From NCBI RefSeq assembly GCF_903642285.1, contig NZ_CAHJWJ010000001.1, positions 173,861 to 237,860 of the forward strand: a stretch of DNA of 64,000 nucleotides. Direction: 5' to 3'. Each line of letters opens with the position of its first letter. Position 1 is the stretch's first letter. Positions 38,130 to 47,859 of this stretch are shown here, one piece after another. The position numbers and the translations under genes were made by a program. The DNA is from Sphingomonas bacterium (GTDB lineage Bacteria; Pseudomonadota; Alphaproteobacteria; Sphingomonadales; Sphingomonadaceae). The notes beneath the pieces were generated by a model. It saw only the letters and a program-made list of their open reading frames with translations, made no database searches and was not told the origin of the DNA.

Positions 38130-39304
38130 GCCTGATTACCCGCGTATCGGCGCGCGGTGAGGGTGTGGCGGAAGACGGCCGGCACGCCCCTTTTGCCGCG
38201 CCGGGCGACATGCTGACCCCGACGGGCGCGCTGGGCTGGGGGCCGCATCACCAGGTGCCGCCATGCCGCCACTTCCCGGTGTGCGGCGGGTGCCGGCTCC
38301 AGCAGCTCGACGACGAAAGTTACGCCGCGTTCGTCATCGACCGGATCGCCGACGCATTGGACGGGCAGGGACTCACCGCGCCGATCGCGCTCGCCTCGGT
38401 GTCGCCGCCGAAAAGCCGTCGTCGCGCGACGCTGCATGCGGAGGCGAAGGGCGGGCGGGTCACGCTCGGCTTCGCGGCGGCGGCGAGCCATGCGATCGTC
38501 GACATCCAGGAATGCCATATCCTGTCGCCGCAGCTGTTCGCGCTCGTCGCGCCGCTGCGCGGGCTGCTCCGGCGATTGCAGCTGAAACGGCGGAGCGACG
38601 TCCATCTGACGCTTGCCGATCAGGGGCCGGATATCCTCGTTACTAACGTCGCTGCGGACGGGTTGCCGGCGGCGGAGGCGATCACCGCCTTTTGCGAGCG
38701 CCACGGCGTCGCGCGGTTCGCGATCGACGACGGATCGGGGCCGGAGACGCGGTGGGAACCGGATGCGGCGACGATCACCCTCGGGGGCGTTGCGGTGCCG
38801 TTGCCGCATGCCGCGTTCCTGCAGGCGACCGCGGAGGGCGAGGCCGCGCTGGTCGCCGCGGTGCGCGACGCGGTGGCGGGGGCGGCGACGGTCGCCGACC
38901 TGTTCGCCGGGCTCGGCACGTTCGCGCTGTCGTTATCGGCGAAGGTCTATGCCGCGGAAGGATCGCGCGACGCGGTGACGGCGTTGAAAGGCGCGGCGCA
39001 TCTGGCGCGTCGCCCGGTGTTCGCGGAATATCGCGACCTGTATCGACGGCCGCTGACGGTGGCGGAACTCGACCGGTTCGGCGCGGTCGTGCTCGATCCC
39101 CCGCGGGCCGGCGCGCGCGAGCAGATGGCGGCGCTGGCGGCTTGCCGGGTCGGATCGATCGCCTATGTCTCCTGCGATCCCAGCAGCTTCGCGCGGGATG
39201 CGAAGATCCTGTGCGAATCGGGATGGCGGATCGACTGGGTGCGGCCGGTCGGCCAGTTCCGCTGGTCGACGCATGTCGAGCTGGCGGCGCGGTTCAGTAG
39301 GTAG
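38126..39304 (+). CDS. Iron-sulfur 23S rRNA (uracil-5-)-methyltransferase family (RlmC/RlmD-like)
   Basis: A 392-residue TrmA/RlmD-like SAM methyltransferase. [13 protein letters not shown] (near residues 50-62) gives the Cys set for a [4Fe-4S] cluster with [20 protein letters not shown] is the SAM-binding loop, and VVLDPPRAG with [12 protein letters not shown] carries the catalytic Cys near residue 350. RlmC, RlmD or TrmA-type specificity cannot be told. The GTG start overlaps the nnr stop (GTGA). Its end overlaps the convergent truA by 11 bases. Confidence 0.92.
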   Translation: MSLITRVSARGEGVAEDGRHAPFAAPGDMLTPTGALGWGPHHQVPPCRHFPVCGGCRLQQLDDESYAAFVIDRIADALDGQGLTAPIALASVSPPKSRRRATLHAEAKGGRVTLGFAAAASHAIVDIQECHILSPQLFALVAPLRGLLRRLQLKRRSDVHLTLADQGPDILVTNVAADGLPAAEAITAFCERHGVARFAIDDGSGPETRWEPDAATITLGGVAVPLPHAAFLQATAEGEAALVAAVRDAVAGAATVADLFAGLGTFALSLSAKVYAAEGSRDAVTALKGAAHLARRPVFAEYRDLYRRPLTVAELDRFGAVVLDPPRAGAREQMAALAACRVGSIAYVSCDPSSFARDAKILCESGWRIDWVRPVGQFRWSTHVELAARFSR

Positions 39305-40031
39305 CCGACACGAAATACAGCCCGTCGGGCGGTGCGTTCAGCCCGAGCCGCGCCCGGTCGCGGGCCTCCAGCGCCAGGCGAAGGTCGTCCCGGGTCCAGC
39401 GCCCCATCCCGACGAGCGCGAGGCAGCCGACCATCGATCGTACCTGATGATGGAGGAACGACCGTGCCGCCGCCCTGACGACGACCGCGTCACCGTCGCG
39501 CGCGACGTCCAGCCGGTCGAGCGTGCGGAGCGGGCTGTCCGCCTGGCAATGCGCGGAGCGGAAAGTGGTGAAGTCATGCCGCCCGACGAGCGTCGCCGCA
39601 CCCTCCGCCATCGCCGTCGCGTCGAGCGGCTGCGGCACTTGCCACGCCAGGCCGTTGCCGACCGTCAGCGGTGCGCGGCGGTTGACGATGCGGTATGCAT
39701 AGGCGCGGCCAAGGCAGGAGAAGCGCGCATGCCAGTCGTCCGTGACCGCTTCGCAGGCCAATATCGCGACGGGGGCCGGGCGGGCGAGCGCGTTGAGCGC
39801 CTCCATCAGCCGGAACGGCACGACATCGGCGGCAAGATCGAGATGCGCGCGCATCGCCAGCGCGTGGACGCCGGCATCGGTGCGCCCGGCGGCATGGACC
39901 GCGACCCGCTCACCGGTCATCGCGAACACGGCGTCCTCCAGCGTCTGCTGCACGGTCGCACCATGTGCCTGGCGCTGCCAGCCCATGAACGGTCGACCGT
40001 CATATTCGATCGTCAACGCGTAGCGCGTCAA
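39294..40031 (-). CDS. truA: tRNA pseudouridine synthase A
   Basis: TruA makes pseudouridine at positions 38-40 of tRNA anticodon arms. The 245-residue protein has [13 protein letters not shown] with catalytic Asp52, [22 protein letters not shown] and [11 protein letters not shown]. The start is TTG 40031 ([12 protein letters not shown]); the TGA of fmt overlaps it (TTGA). It is convergent with the methyltransferase at 38126, and the two genes overlap by 11 bases at their ends. It is coupled to fmt. Confidence 0.95.
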   Translation of the reverse strand: MTRYALTIEYDGRPFMGWQRQAHGATVQQTLEDAVFAMTGERVAVHAAGRTDAGVHALAMRAHLDLAADVVPFRLMEALNALARPAPVAILACEAVTDDWHARFSCLGRAYAYRIVNRRAPLTVGNGLAWQVPQPLDATAMAEGAATLVGRHDFTTFRSAHCQADSPLRTLDRLDVARDGDAVVVRAAARSFLHHQVRSMVGCLALVGMGRWTRDDLRLALEARDRARLGLNAPPDGLYFVSATY

Positions 40032-40960
40032 AGCTTGGTGCCCGGCGGAATCGGGAAGCCGCGGAGAAATTCTTGAACACTCATTGGTCCGCGGCCAGCG
40101 CGCTGAAGCGTGTCGGGACGGATGGCACCATTTCCGCAACCGATGCCAAGCTGATCGTCGAGAACCATGCCCGCCGTCGTCGGGAAATTGGTGCCGTAAT
40201 CCGTCGGCCCAGCGCTCAGGATATTGGCGGTGTGTATCTTTATCCTCTCGCCATGGTGCTCAAACCAGGCCGATGGTGACGGACTAAAGGCACGGATTTG
40301 ACGAGAAACTTGAGCTGCACCGATCGACCAGTCGATTCGCGCCTCCGCCTTGTCGATCTTTGCGGCATAGGTCGTGTCCGCGTCCGGTTGGTCTATTGGC
40401 GGGTAATGGTCGATATCGTCTAGCACCTCCACCATCGCCGCCGCGCCCAGCAACGCCAGTTCGTGAGTCAGATCGCCCGCGGTCTTGCCGCCGACGGACG
40501 TTCGGGCCTCAAGCCGCACCGGTCCGGTATCCAGCCCGGCCGCCATCTGCATGATCGCGACGCCGGTCTGCGCATCGCCCGCCAGGATCGCGCGCTGGAT
40601 CGGTGCAGCCCCCCGCCAGCGCGGCAGCAACGAGGCGTGGACGTTGAGGCACCCGAGCCGCGGCATGTCCAGCACCGCCTGCGGGAGGATCAGGCCATAG
40701 GCCGCGACCACGCCGACATCGGCATCGAGCGCGGCGAGGCCCGCCTGCGCGTCCGGACCCCGCAGCGATACCGGCGACCGCACCGGAATGCCCAGCGCCT
40801 CCGCGCGGCGCTGCACCGGCGATGGCACCAGTTCGCGCCCGCGCCGCCCGCCCGGCCGCGGCGGCTGGGTATAGGCAGCGATCACATCATGTCCCGCGGC
40901 GACGAGCGTGTCCAGCACGGGCACCGCGAAGTCGGGGGTTCCCATGAAGACGATCTTCAT
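40028..40960 (-). CDS. fmt: Methionyl-tRNA formyltransferase
   Basis: Adds a formyl group to initiator Met-tRNA. A 310-residue two-domain protein: [12 protein letters not shown] at the N-terminus, [21 protein letters not shown] (active-site region with His), [16 protein letters not shown] with the catalytic Asp, and a C-terminal OB-fold domain. The GTP/tetrahydrofolate-type ligand site is as in E. coli. It is coupled to truA. Def lies nearby but on the other strand and in another unit, unlike the usual def-fmt pair. Confidence 0.96.
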   Translation of the reverse strand: MKIVFMGTPDFAVPVLDTLVAAGHDVIAAYTQPPRPGGRRGRELVPSPVQRRAEALGIPVRSPVSLRGPDAQAGLAALDADVGVVAAYGLILPQAVLDMPRLGCLNVHASLLPRWRGAAPIQRAILAGDAQTGVAIMQMAAGLDTGPVRLEARTSVGGKTAGDLTHELALLGAAAMVEVLDDIDHYPPIDQPDADTTYAAKIDKAEARIDWSIGAAQVSRQIRAFSPSPSAWFEHHGERIKIHTANILSAGPTDYGTNFPTTAGMVLDDQLGIGCGNGAIRPDTLQRAGRGPMSVQEFLRGFPIPPGTKL

Positions 40961-41037
40961 CGTTCGCTTCGCCGTGGCCGCATCGCCGCCGCTTCAACGC
41001 GCTGGCGATGCGCGGCGCAACCCCCTATCGCCGCGTC

Positions 41038-41634
41038 ATGGCATCCCCCGAGATCGAAGCGCTGACTCAGGCGTTGGCAAGGTTGCCCGGACTGGGACCG
41101 CGGTCCGCGCGACGTGCCGTGCTGCATCTGCTCAAGAAACGCGAAGGCGCGCTCGCGCCTTTGCTGTCGGCGCTCGTCGCGGTGGAGGCGCGGCTGGTGA
41201 CGTGCGCGACCTGCGGCAATGTCGACACGCACGACCCGTGCAGCGTCTGTGTCGATCCGCGCCGCGACCAGCGATCGTTATGCGTGGTCGAGGAGGTAGC
41301 CGATCTTTGGGCGCTCGATCGGTCGCGGCTGTTCGCGGGGCGGTTCCATGTGCTGGGCGGCCGGCTGTCCGCGCTGGAGGGCGTGCGGCCGGAGGATCTG
41401 TCGATCGACCTGCTCGTCCGCCGGATCGAGGCGGGGGGGATCGACGAAGTGGTGCTGGCGACGAATGCGACGCTGGAGGGGCAGACGACCGCGCATTACA
41501 TCGCCGACCGGATCGAACGGTTTCCGGTACGAGTCACCGAACTCGCGCATGGGTTGCCGGTCGGCGGCGAACTGGATTATCTTGACGAGGGAACGCTGGC
41601 GCAAGCGCTGCGTGCACGGCGGCCGGTGGCTTGA
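41038..41634 (+). CDS. recR: Recombination protein RecR
   Basis: A 198-residue RecFOR mediator that helps load Rec[20 protein letters not shown] is a helix-hairpin-helix, a C4 zinc finger [16 protein letters not shown] (Cys56, 59, 68, 71) follows, and the Toprim domain carries [15 protein letters not shown] and [26 protein letters not shown] 41038 (MASPEIEAL) is the family start. It opens the recR, VOC and def group that continues to rmuC. Confidence 0.96.
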   Translation: MASPEIEALTQALARLPGLGPRSARRAVLHLLKKREGALAPLLSALVAVEARLVTCATCGNVDTHDPCSVCVDPRRDQRSLCVVEEVADLWALDRSRLFAGRFHVLGGRLSALEGVRPEDLSIDLLVRRIEAGGIDEVVLATNATLEGQTTAHYIADRIERFPVRVTELAHGLPVGGELDYLDEGTLAQALRARRPVA

Positions 41635-41647
41635 GGGGGGAATTGCG

Positions 41648-42004
41648 ATGGCGGTGACGGGCATTGGCGGCATCTTCGTCCGGGCGAAAGACCCCAAGGC
41701 GCTCGCGACCTGGTACCGCGAGCATCTGGGCGTGGGTGCCGGCAAATATGGCAAGTGGACGCCGGAGACCGGCCCCAGCGTTTTCACCACCTTCGCGCAC
41801 GACAGCGATTATTTTCCGGTCGATCGCCAGTACATGCTCAACTTCCGCGTCACCGATCTCGACGCGATGCTGGCTACCCTTTCCAGCGGGGGCATCGCGG
41901 TCGTTACGAAGCCCGAATGGGACGTACCCGGCGTCGGGAGGTTCGCCCGCATCCACGATCCGGAGGGGAACCCCATCGAACTATGGGAACCGCCGGTCGC
42001 TTGA
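41648..42004 (+). CDS. VOC/glyoxalase family protein
   Basis: A 118-residue single-domain metallo-fold protein. GIFVRAKDPKALATWYREHLGVG opens the fold, YMLNFRVTDLDAMLATLSSGG is the second beta-alpha-beta unit, and ARIHDPEGNPIELWEP is the last, with the conserved Glu in ELWEP. The family covers dioxygenases, glyoxalases and antibiotic-binding proteins, so substrate is not predictable. It starts 13 bases after recR. Confidence 0.88.
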   Translation: MAVTGIGGIFVRAKDPKALATWYREHLGVGAGKYGKWTPETGPSVFTTFAHDSDYFPVDRQYMLNFRVTDLDAMLATLSSGGIAVVTKPEWDVPGVGRFARIHDPEGNPIELWEPPVA

Positions 42005-42036
42005 CGCACGCGCGCCGCTTTCTTAGCTGACGCGCC

Positions 42037-42558
42037 ATGTCCGTCCTCCCTATCGTCGAAGTTCCCGATGCCCGCCTGCGCGTGCTATCCGCGCCCGTCG
42101 AGACGGTCGACGACGATATCCGTCGGCTGATCGCTGACATGACCGAAACGATGTATGCCGCGAAGGGGATCGGCCTCGCCGCGATCCAGGTCGGTGTCGC
42201 CAAGCGGGTCGTCGTCATCGATCTTCAGGAGGAGGACGAGGACGGCAAGCCGATCCGCGACCCGCACGCCTATGTGAACCCCGAGGTGATCGAGGCGAGC
42301 GACGAGGTATCGGCCTATAATGAGGGTTGCCTGTCGATCCCGGAGCAATATGCCGAGGTCACGCGTCCCTCGCGCTGCCGGGTGCGCTGGCTGGACGAAG
42401 AAGGCGCCCTGCACGAGGAGGATCTGGACGGGCTTCTGTCGACCTGCATGCAGCATGAGATCGATCACTGCGACGGGATATTGTTCATCGACCATGTCTC
42501 GCGATTGAAACGCGATATGTTGCTCAAGAAACTCGCCAAGGCGCGCAAGGCCGCCTGA
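42037..42558 (+). CDS. def: Peptide deformylase
   Basis: Removes the formyl group from new protein N-termini. A 173-residue metalloenzyme with the three diagnostic motifs: GIGLAAIQVG (residues 44-53), EGCLSIP (Cys98) and CMQHEIDHCDGILFID (His140, Glu141, His144). It follows the VOC gene by 32 bases and precedes rmuC by 57. The substrate-making enzyme fmt lies about 1 kb away on the opposite strand. Confidence 0.97.
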   Translation: MSVLPIVEVPDARLRVLSAPVETVDDDIRRLIADMTETMYAAKGIGLAAIQVGVAKRVVVIDLQEEDEDGKPIRDPHAYVNPEVIEASDEVSAYNEGCLSIPEQYAEVTRPSRCRVRWLDEEGALHEEDLDGLLSTCMQHEIDHCDGILFIDHVSRLKRDMLLKKLAKARKAA

Positions 42559-42615
42559 GGAAAGCGCTGGCCGCTCGGCTTCGTTCGATCTATGTTCCCG
42601 TCAGAGGGAGCTGAC

Positions 42616-43977
42616 ATGGTCGAACTGGTTATCGTCGCCATATTGGGAGCCGCCGCCGGCCTGGCGCTTGGCTGGCTGATCGCGAGCCGGCGCTCCGGTG
42701 GACTGGCGAGCGACCTGGCCGTCGCGCGGAGCCGGGCGGCGGATGGCGACCTCGTTCGCCAAGCACGCGACGCGGTCGAACGTGAGCGCAACGAGGCGAT
42801 GCAGGAGGTCGCCCGGTTGCGCGCGCAAGTGGACGAACGGCAGGCCGCGCATCTCGCGACGTTGCAGCAGCTGAAAGAAGCCGAAGTTGCGATGACCGCG
42901 CAATTCGGGGCCGCTGCCGCCAGGGCGCTGGAGACCGCGCAGGCGCAGTTCCTGGAACGCGCCGATGCGCGCTTCCGCCAGTCCGAAGAGGCGGCGGGGC
43001 AGAATCTGAAATCGATGTTGCAGCCCGTCAGCGACCGGTTGCTGAAATACGAGGAGACCGTCGCCAAGGTGGAGACCGAACGCCGAAGCGCGTTCGATCA
43101 GCTCGAAGGACAGCTGAAGGACTTGCGGATCGGCCAGGACAAGGTGTCGAGCGAGGCGGCGAAATTGGTCAATTCGCTTCGCAACGCGCCCAAGTCGCGC
43201 GGGCGATGGGGCGAGCAACAGCTGAAGAACGTGCTGGAGACCTGTGGCCTCAGCGAACACACCGATTTCCAGACCGAGGTCAGCGTCGCGCACGAGGATG
43301 GCGGGCGTCTGCGGCCCGATGCGATCGTGCGCGTCCCCGGCGGCCGCAGCCTGGTGATCGACGCCAAGGTGTCGCTCAACGCCTATCAGGATGCCTTCGG
43401 TGCGGTCGACGAGGCGGAACGCGACCGCGGACTCGCCGCGCATGCCGGATCGATGCGCGCGCATGTCAACGGGCTGGGCAACAAGGCGTATTGGAGCCAG
43501 TTCGCCGATGCGCCCGACTATGTCATCATGTTCGTACCCGGCGAGCATTTCCTGTCCGCCGCGCTGGAACATGATCCGACCTTGTGGGACTTCGCGTTCG
43601 AGAAGCGGGTGCTGCTCGCGACGCCGACCAATCTCATCGCGATCGCGCGGACCGTCGATGCGGTCTGGCGGCAGGAGAAGATGGCCAAGCAGGCGCAGGA
43701 TATCGGTGCGCTCGGCAAGGAATTGTACGACCGGCTGGCCAAGGCGGCAGGGGATCTGCGCAAGGTCGGTGGTGGCCTGACCACCGCGGTCAACAACTAC
43801 AACGCTTTCGTCACCAGTTTCGAGACGCGCACGCTCGTGACCGCGCGCAAGTTCCGCGATTTGAACATCGAAACGGGCGCTCGCGAGATCGAGGATGTCG
43901 CTCCCGTCGAAGCGCTGGCTCGCTACGGGGATATGCCGGCGCTGACCGACGCCGCCGCGATCGGCGACGAGCGATAG
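42616..43977 (+). CDS. rmuC: DNA recombination protein RmuC
   Basis: A 453-residue protein with an N-terminal membrane helix (MVELVIVAILGAAAGLALGW), a long Gln/Glu/Ala coiled coil, then a nuclease-like domain SRGRWGEQQLKNVLETCGL and PDAIVRVPGGRSLVIDAKVSLNAYQDA, where Asp and Lys match the PD-(D/E)xK core. RmuC limits inverted-repeat rearrangements in E. coli. The ATG at 42616 has GAGGGAG upstream; an earlier one at 42592 lacks this. Confidence 0.94.
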   Translation: MVELVIVAILGAAAGLALGWLIASRRSGGLASDLAVARSRAADGDLVRQARDAVERERNEAMQEVARLRAQVDERQAAHLATLQQLKEAEVAMTAQFGAAAARALETAQAQFLERADARFRQSEEAAGQNLKSMLQPVSDRLLKYEETVAKVETERRSAFDQLEGQLKDLRIGQDKVSSEAAKLVNSLRNAPKSRGRWGEQQLKNVLETCGLSEHTDFQTEVSVAHEDGGRLRPDAIVRVPGGRSLVIDAKVSLNAYQDAFGAVDEAERDRGLAAHAGSMRAHVNGLGNKAYWSQFADAPDYVIMFVPGEHFLSAALEHDPTLWDFAFEKRVLLATPTNLIAIARTVDAVWRQEKMAKQAQDIGALGKELYDRLAKAAGDLRKVGGGLTTAVNNYNAFVTSFETRTLVTARKFRDLNIETGAREIEDVAPVEALARYGDMPALTDAAAIGDER

Positions 43978-44147
43978 GTCGCGACCTCCGATTTCGCGTC
44001 GCGCCCATTGGTTTCAACGTTTGGTCGATAATTTAGAACGGTCTGCCGATGATCCGCGAGGTGAACTGCGGGTTAACGACGGCCGCATTGTCTATGTCAG
44101 GAATGCGGGATGGCAACGGGCCGGACCGATCGACTGAGGTAACGGTC

Positions 44148-44750
44148 ATGCGGATCGCAGTTTCGGCAACGGCAGCGGCAGTGGTAATGGTTTTGGGGCT
44201 GGTGTCCCCGGCTATGGCCGCGGATGCGCCGGTCCCTTTCGGCGGAACGGCGATGTCGATGCACGACGCCGTCGCCAACGGGCCGCTGATCGAAGCGCGT
44301 TTCGGTGACGACGACAAGGTGCAGTTCCAGCAATTCCGGGCACTCGTCGGCGACCAGTTCACCGCCGATGCACCCTTCCGCCACCGGCTCGGCAGCAAGA
44401 TGATGGAATATTATCCGGTCGCGAATAGCGGTTTTCATCTTTCGACCGGCGTGCATTACTTCAACACCACCAACTTCAGCCGTGAAGCCGAAAAACTGAG
44501 CCCCGTGCTCTGGTCACCGTCCAACCGCGGTTTCGGCAGCATCCGCACGGGCTTCAAGCGCAAGACTCCGGCGATGACGGCAGGCTACACGCAGACGGTG
44601 GCGAACAAGCTGGCGTTCGGACTCGAAGCGGGCACGCTGTTCGGACGGGTCAATTCGAACATGCCGCACTTCGGTCAGAACTTCAGCGAGTCGGGCATGA
44701 GCATGCGGCTGAACCCGGTCGCGGCATTCACGATGGCGATGAAGTTCTGA
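44148..44750 (+). CDS. Hypothetical outer-membrane barrel protein
   Basis: A 200-residue protein with a signal peptide (residues 1-24, cleaved after SPAMA) and a mature part of alternating beta-like residues. Aromatic and Gly-rich segments such as GFHLSTGVHYFNTTNF and KLAFGLEAGTLFGR occur, and the chain ends MKF, typical of outer-membrane barrels. GAGGT lies before ATG 44148; a longer open frame starts at 44049. No close family is recognised. Confidence 0.75.
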   Translation: MRIAVSATAAAVVMVLGLVSPAMAADAPVPFGGTAMSMHDAVANGPLIEARFGDDDKVQFQQFRALVGDQFTADAPFRHRLGSKMMEYYPVANSGFHLSTGVHYFNTTNFSREAEKLSPVLWSPSNRGFGSIRTGFKRKTPAMTAGYTQTVANKLAFGLEAGTLFGRVNSNMPHFGQNFSESGMSMRLNPVAAFTMAMKF

Positions 44751-44770
44751 TCGCCGGAGAATTCCGATTA

Positions 44771-45574
44771 TCAGGCGCGTTCGCCGCGGGCGAGCACCTC
44801 GTACGCCATCACCGCAGTCGCAACCGCCGCGTTGAGGCTGTCGGCCTTGCCGAGCATCGGGATCTTCACCAGCAGGTCGCACGCCGCGGCGTAGTCCGCA
44901 GGCATGCCGTGCGCCTCGTTTCCCGTCAGGAGGAAGGTCGGCGCGGTGTAGGTCGCAGCGCGATAGTCGGTGTCGGTGTCGAGGCTGAGCCCTACCAATT
45001 GCCCCGGTCCCGCCCGCAGCCAGTCCAGAAACGAGGGCCATTCGCTGCGCACGACGGGGATCGTGAACAGCGCCCCCATGCTGGCGCGGACGGCCTCCAC
45101 CGAAAACGCATCGACGCATTCGCCGATCAGGATCAGCCCACCCGCACCGACCGCGTCCGCGGTACGCAGGATGGTGCCGAGATTGCCGGGATCGCGCAGC
45201 CGCTCCGCCACCAGCCAGATCGCCGCGCGCGTTCGGTCGAGATCGGTGAGCGTCCGTTCGAATTCGTCGAAGATTCCCACAACCGCTTGCGGGTTGTCCT
45301 TGCCCGACAGCTTGGACAGGATGTCGGGCGTCGTCTGGATCGACTCGCCGCCCGCCGCTTCGACATCCACCGACAACGCATGGACGAGTGGATGGTCCGC
45401 GCTGGCCGCGGCGTAGAACAGGGTAGCGGGCAGGCGTCCGCTGTCGCGCGCCTCGGTCAGGATACGCAATCCCTCCGCCAGGAACTGCCGCGCCGCCCGG
45501 CGATGCCGCTTGTCGCGCAAATCGCGGGCGTATTTGACGAGCGGGTTCGAAAAGGCGGTGATTTCGCGGGGCAT
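44771..45574 (-). CDS. TrmH/SpoU family RNA 2'-O-ribose methyltransferase
   Basis: A 267-residue knotted (SPOUT) methyltransferase. The N-terminal segment ITAFSNPLVKYARDLRDKRHR is an L30e-like RNA-binding domain, and the catalytic part has LRDPGNLGTILRTADAVGAGGLI (motif 1), MGALFTIPVVR (motif 2) and LTGNEAHGMP near the end (motif 3). The target base in rRNA or tRNA is unknown. It is convergent with the barrel protein gene; a 218-base palindromic gap follows on its 5' side. Confidence 0.9.
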   Translation of the reverse strand: MPREITAFSNPLVKYARDLRDKRHRRAARQFLAEGLRILTEARDSGRLPATLFYAAASADHPLVHALSVDVEAAGGESIQTTPDILSKLSGKDNPQAVVGIFDEFERTLTDLDRTRAAIWLVAERLRDPGNLGTILRTADAVGAGGLILIGECVDAFSVEAVRASMGALFTIPVVRSEWPSFLDWLRAGPGQLVGLSLDTDTDYRAATYTAPTFLLTGNEAHGMPADYAAACDLLVKIPMLGKADSLNAAVATAVMAYEVLARGERA

Positions 45575-45649
45575 GGCGCGGCTGCCGTAACCCTAGCCGA
45601 AGGCTAGGGGAAGGCGCGAAGCCGCACCGGCCGGCGGGGCCAGCAGCCT

Positions 45650-45724
45650 CGACCGACGACGCGGCTTCGCCGCGGCGCGACACCCTCGCGAGCGAGCGGC
45701 GCGGCAAAGCCACGCCGTCGGTCG
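45650..45724. repeat. Extragenic 75-bp imperfect palindrome
   Basis: Arms 45650-45673 and 45701-45724 pair at 21 of 24 positions, and all three mismatches are transitions. The right arm occurs again at 16689-16712 (23 of 24). A second small palindrome, CGTCGCC-A-GGCGACG, follows at about 45724-45738. The rest of 45575-45792 has no gene; it lies between the start of the SpoU methyltransferase gene and the stop of the HPr gene. Confidence 0.8.
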
Positions 45725-45792
45725 TCGCCAGGCGACGCCGTCCGTAGCGGCGGAAAGGTCGACGAGATCGCGTGGCGATCCCGTCGGTGCCG

Positions 45793-46065
45793 CTAGTCTT
45801 CCCCGAACTTCCCCTCGACCAGCGCGCAAACCGCCCCGACCGCCGCGTCCGCACCATCGCCGGTGGCACTGATCGTGATCGCGTCACCCATCGCCGCGCC
45901 GAGCATCATCAATCCCATGATCGACGTGCCGGTGACGCTGCCCGACCCATCCTTCGCGACGTGCAATTCGCACGGCAGCGTCGATGCCAACGTCACGAAC
46001 TTGGCGCTGGCCCGCGCGTGGAGGCCGCGACGGTTGGTGATGACGACGGTCCGCGACACGCTCAC
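45793..46065 (-). CDS. ptsH: HPr phosphocarrier protein
   Basis: A 90-residue HPr with ITNRRGLHARASAKFV, where His16 accepts phosphate, and GTSIMGLMMLGAAMGDAI around the HprK-target Ser. It is one of the components of a regulatory PTS with no sugar permease in view. It starts with an ATGA overlap with the EIIA gene stop (46062-46065), so the four genes hprK-rapZ-EIIA-HPr are one translationally coupled chain on the minus strand. Confidence 0.97.
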   Translation of the reverse strand: MSVSRTVVITNRRGLHARASAKFVTLASTLPCELHVAKDGSGSVTGTSIMGLMMLGAAMGDAITISATGDGADAAVGAVCALVEGKFGED

Positions 46066-46469
46066 GCCGCGGCCGACCCCAGAACCTCGGACGCGACCGA
46101 GATGTATTTGCGCCCCGCCTCGCGCGCGGCGGCGACCGCGTCGACGACCTTCATCGACTTGCGCGCGGACCCGAGCCGGATCAGCATCGGCAAGTTCATC
46201 CCGGCGATCACCTCGACCTGGCCGCGCTCCATCAGGGATATCGCGAGGTTCGACGGCGTGCCGCCGAACAGGTCGGTCAGCAGGATGACGCCGCGGCCGG
46301 CATCCGTTGCGGCGATCGCGGCTGCGATATCCGCGCGGCGTTCCTCCATATCGTCGTCCGCACCGATCGCGATCGTCGCGACGCGCTCTTGCGGGCCGAC
46401 GACATGAATCATCGCGGTAAGGAATTCTTCCGCGAGCCGGCCATGCGTCACCAGTACGAGGCCGATCAT
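46062..46469 (-). CDS. PTS system EIIA component, mannose type
   Basis: A 135-residue EIIA-Man-like domain: GLVLVTHGRLAEEFLTAM with the phosphoacceptor His9, ATDAGRGVILLTDLFGGTPSNLA and VEVIAGMNLPMLIRL. Alone, without EIIB, EIIC or EIID, it is a regulatory protein of the alphaproteobacterial type. It overlaps rapZ (ATGA at 46466-46469) and HPr. Confidence 0.95.
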   Translation of the reverse strand: MIGLVLVTHGRLAEEFLTAMIHVVGPQERVATIAIGADDDMEERRADIAAAIAATDAGRGVILLTDLFGGTPSNLAISLMERGQVEVIAGMNLPMLIRLGSARKSMKVVDAVAAAREAGRKYISVASEVLGSAAA

Positions 46470-47419
46470 CGCGCTTGCTTGTCCCGCATTTGCTGTTCAG
46501 ACGTCATGTCGCCGACCGATGATCCTTCAAGCGCGTCCTGCGGTGCCGCCGCCAGATCACGGTGTGCGATGGTGAGCGAAAAACCCGCTTCGTGCAACCG
46601 GCGAGCGATCCGGTCCGCGACATGGACCGATCGGTGTCTCCCCCCGGTACAGCCGATCGCGACGGTAACGTAGGATTTCCCCTCCGCCGCATAGCGCGGG
46701 ACCAGCAGCAGCAGCAGGTCCTCGATCCGCGACACCGCCGCTTCATAGGCCGGGTCCGCCGCGACATAGGCGGCGACGTCGGCGTCCAGCCCCGTACCGG
46801 GGCGCAGCACCGGGTCCCAATGCGGATTGCGTAGGAAGCGCATGTCGAAGACCAGATCGGCACCGCGGGGAATGCCGCGCGAAAAGCCGAACGACATGAC
46901 CGACAATGTCGGCTGGCCGTGCGCCTCGTCGCCGAAGGTCGTGCGGACCTGTTGCGCCAGTTCGTTGGCAGTCAGCATAGTGGTGTCGATCAGTCGATTG
47001 GCGAAATCGCGGAGCGGTGCCAGCAATTCGCGTTCGCGGGCGATGCCGTCGGCCGCCGGATGATCGGGGGCAAGCGGATGCCGGCGACGCGTTTCGGAAT
47101 AACGCCGTTCGAGTTCGCCGTCCGCGCAGTCCAGGAACAGCGTCCCGATCTCGACCGTGCCGGACGTCTGCAGCGTGCGGATACGGCCGATGATCCGCGC
47201 CGGATCGAAATCGCGCGTTCTCGCACCGATACCGATCGCCAGCGGCTGCGAGCGTCCGGCCGCCGCGGCCGGTAGCGGCGCGTCGAGCAACCGGTCGAGC
47301 AACGCGAGCGGCAGGTTGTCGACGACTTCCCAGCCGAGATCTTCCAGCGTCTTCAGCACCGTGGACTTCCCCGCCCCCGAAAGCCCGGTGACGAGGAGGA
47401 TCGGCGTGCCGTCGCTCAT
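46466..47419 (-). CDS. rapZ: RNase adapter protein RapZ
   Basis: A 317-residue P-loop protein. LVTGLSGAGKSTVLKTLEDLGWEVVDNLPLALL is the Walker A and family block, followed by the C-terminal domain with MSFGFSRGIPRGADLVFDMRFLRNPHW and IGCTGGRHRSVHVAD. In E. coli it steers RNase E onto the GlmZ sRNA; in alphaproteobacteria its role is less certain. ATG 47419 overlaps the hprK stop (47416), and the protein lies between HprK and EIIA in the same operon. Confidence 0.95.
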   Translation of the reverse strand: MSDGTPILLVTGLSGAGKSTVLKTLEDLGWEVVDNLPLALLDRLLDAPLPAAAAGRSQPLAIGIGARTRDFDPARIIGRIRTLQTSGTVEIGTLFLDCADGELERRYSETRRRHPLAPDHPAADGIARERELLAPLRDFANRLIDTTMLTANELAQQVRTTFGDEAHGQPTLSVMSFGFSRGIPRGADLVFDMRFLRNPHWDPVLRPGTGLDADVAAYVAADPAYEAAVSRIEDLLLLLVPRYAAEGKSYVTVAIGCTGGRHRSVHVADRIARRLHEAGFSLTIAHRDLAAAPQDALEGSSVGDMTSEQQMRDKQAR

Positions 47420-47847
47420 TCGATCGTCTCGCCCCGGAGCGCGAGTTCGAGCTTGATGGTAGCCGACGCGGGGCGGGGATCGAGCACGAACTGGCGGATA
47501 TCGATTCCCGCGATCTTGCGCAGCCGACGTTCGGGCATCCGCTCGGGCGTCGGATCGAGCCGTACGAGGAGCGCGACGGGGATGTCGTCGGCATGCGGCA
47601 TCGCGACGATGCCGAGCCCGCGGACTTCGATCCGGCCGGCGATCGTCATCGCCGGTACCCGCGCGTGCAGGTTCGTGCCGACGCGAACGCACAGCGTGTA
47701 GTCGTCGCTGATAAGCACCGCACCGCGATCGATCAGCCGAAGCGCCAGGTCCGACTTGCCGGCCCCGGACGGCCCCTCGATCATCACCGCGCGCCCGCCG
47801 ACCGCGACGCAGGTGGCGTGAATCGTTTCGGAGGAGATCGTGGCCAT
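47416..47847 (-). CDS. hprK: Short HPr kinase/phosphorylase
   Basis: A 143-residue HprK of the short alphaproteobacterial kind, lacking the N-terminal half found in Firmicutes. GPSGAGKSDLALRLI (residues 25-39) is the Walker A motif, and GAVLISDDYTLCVRV and PATIAGRIEVRGLGI follow. It phosphorylates a Ser in HPr, and may sense metabolites. It precedes rapZ with an overlap and follows chvG by 12 bases, linking two-component and PTS signalling in one transcript. Confidence 0.94.
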   Translation of the reverse strand: MATISSETIHATCVAVGGRAVMIEGPSGAGKSDLALRLIDRGAVLISDDYTLCVRVGTNLHARVPAMTIAGRIEVRGLGIVAMPHADDIPVALLVRLDPTPERMPERRLRKIAGIDIRQFVLDPRPASATIKLELALRGETIE

Positions 47848-47859
47848 GAGGCTTTCCGT

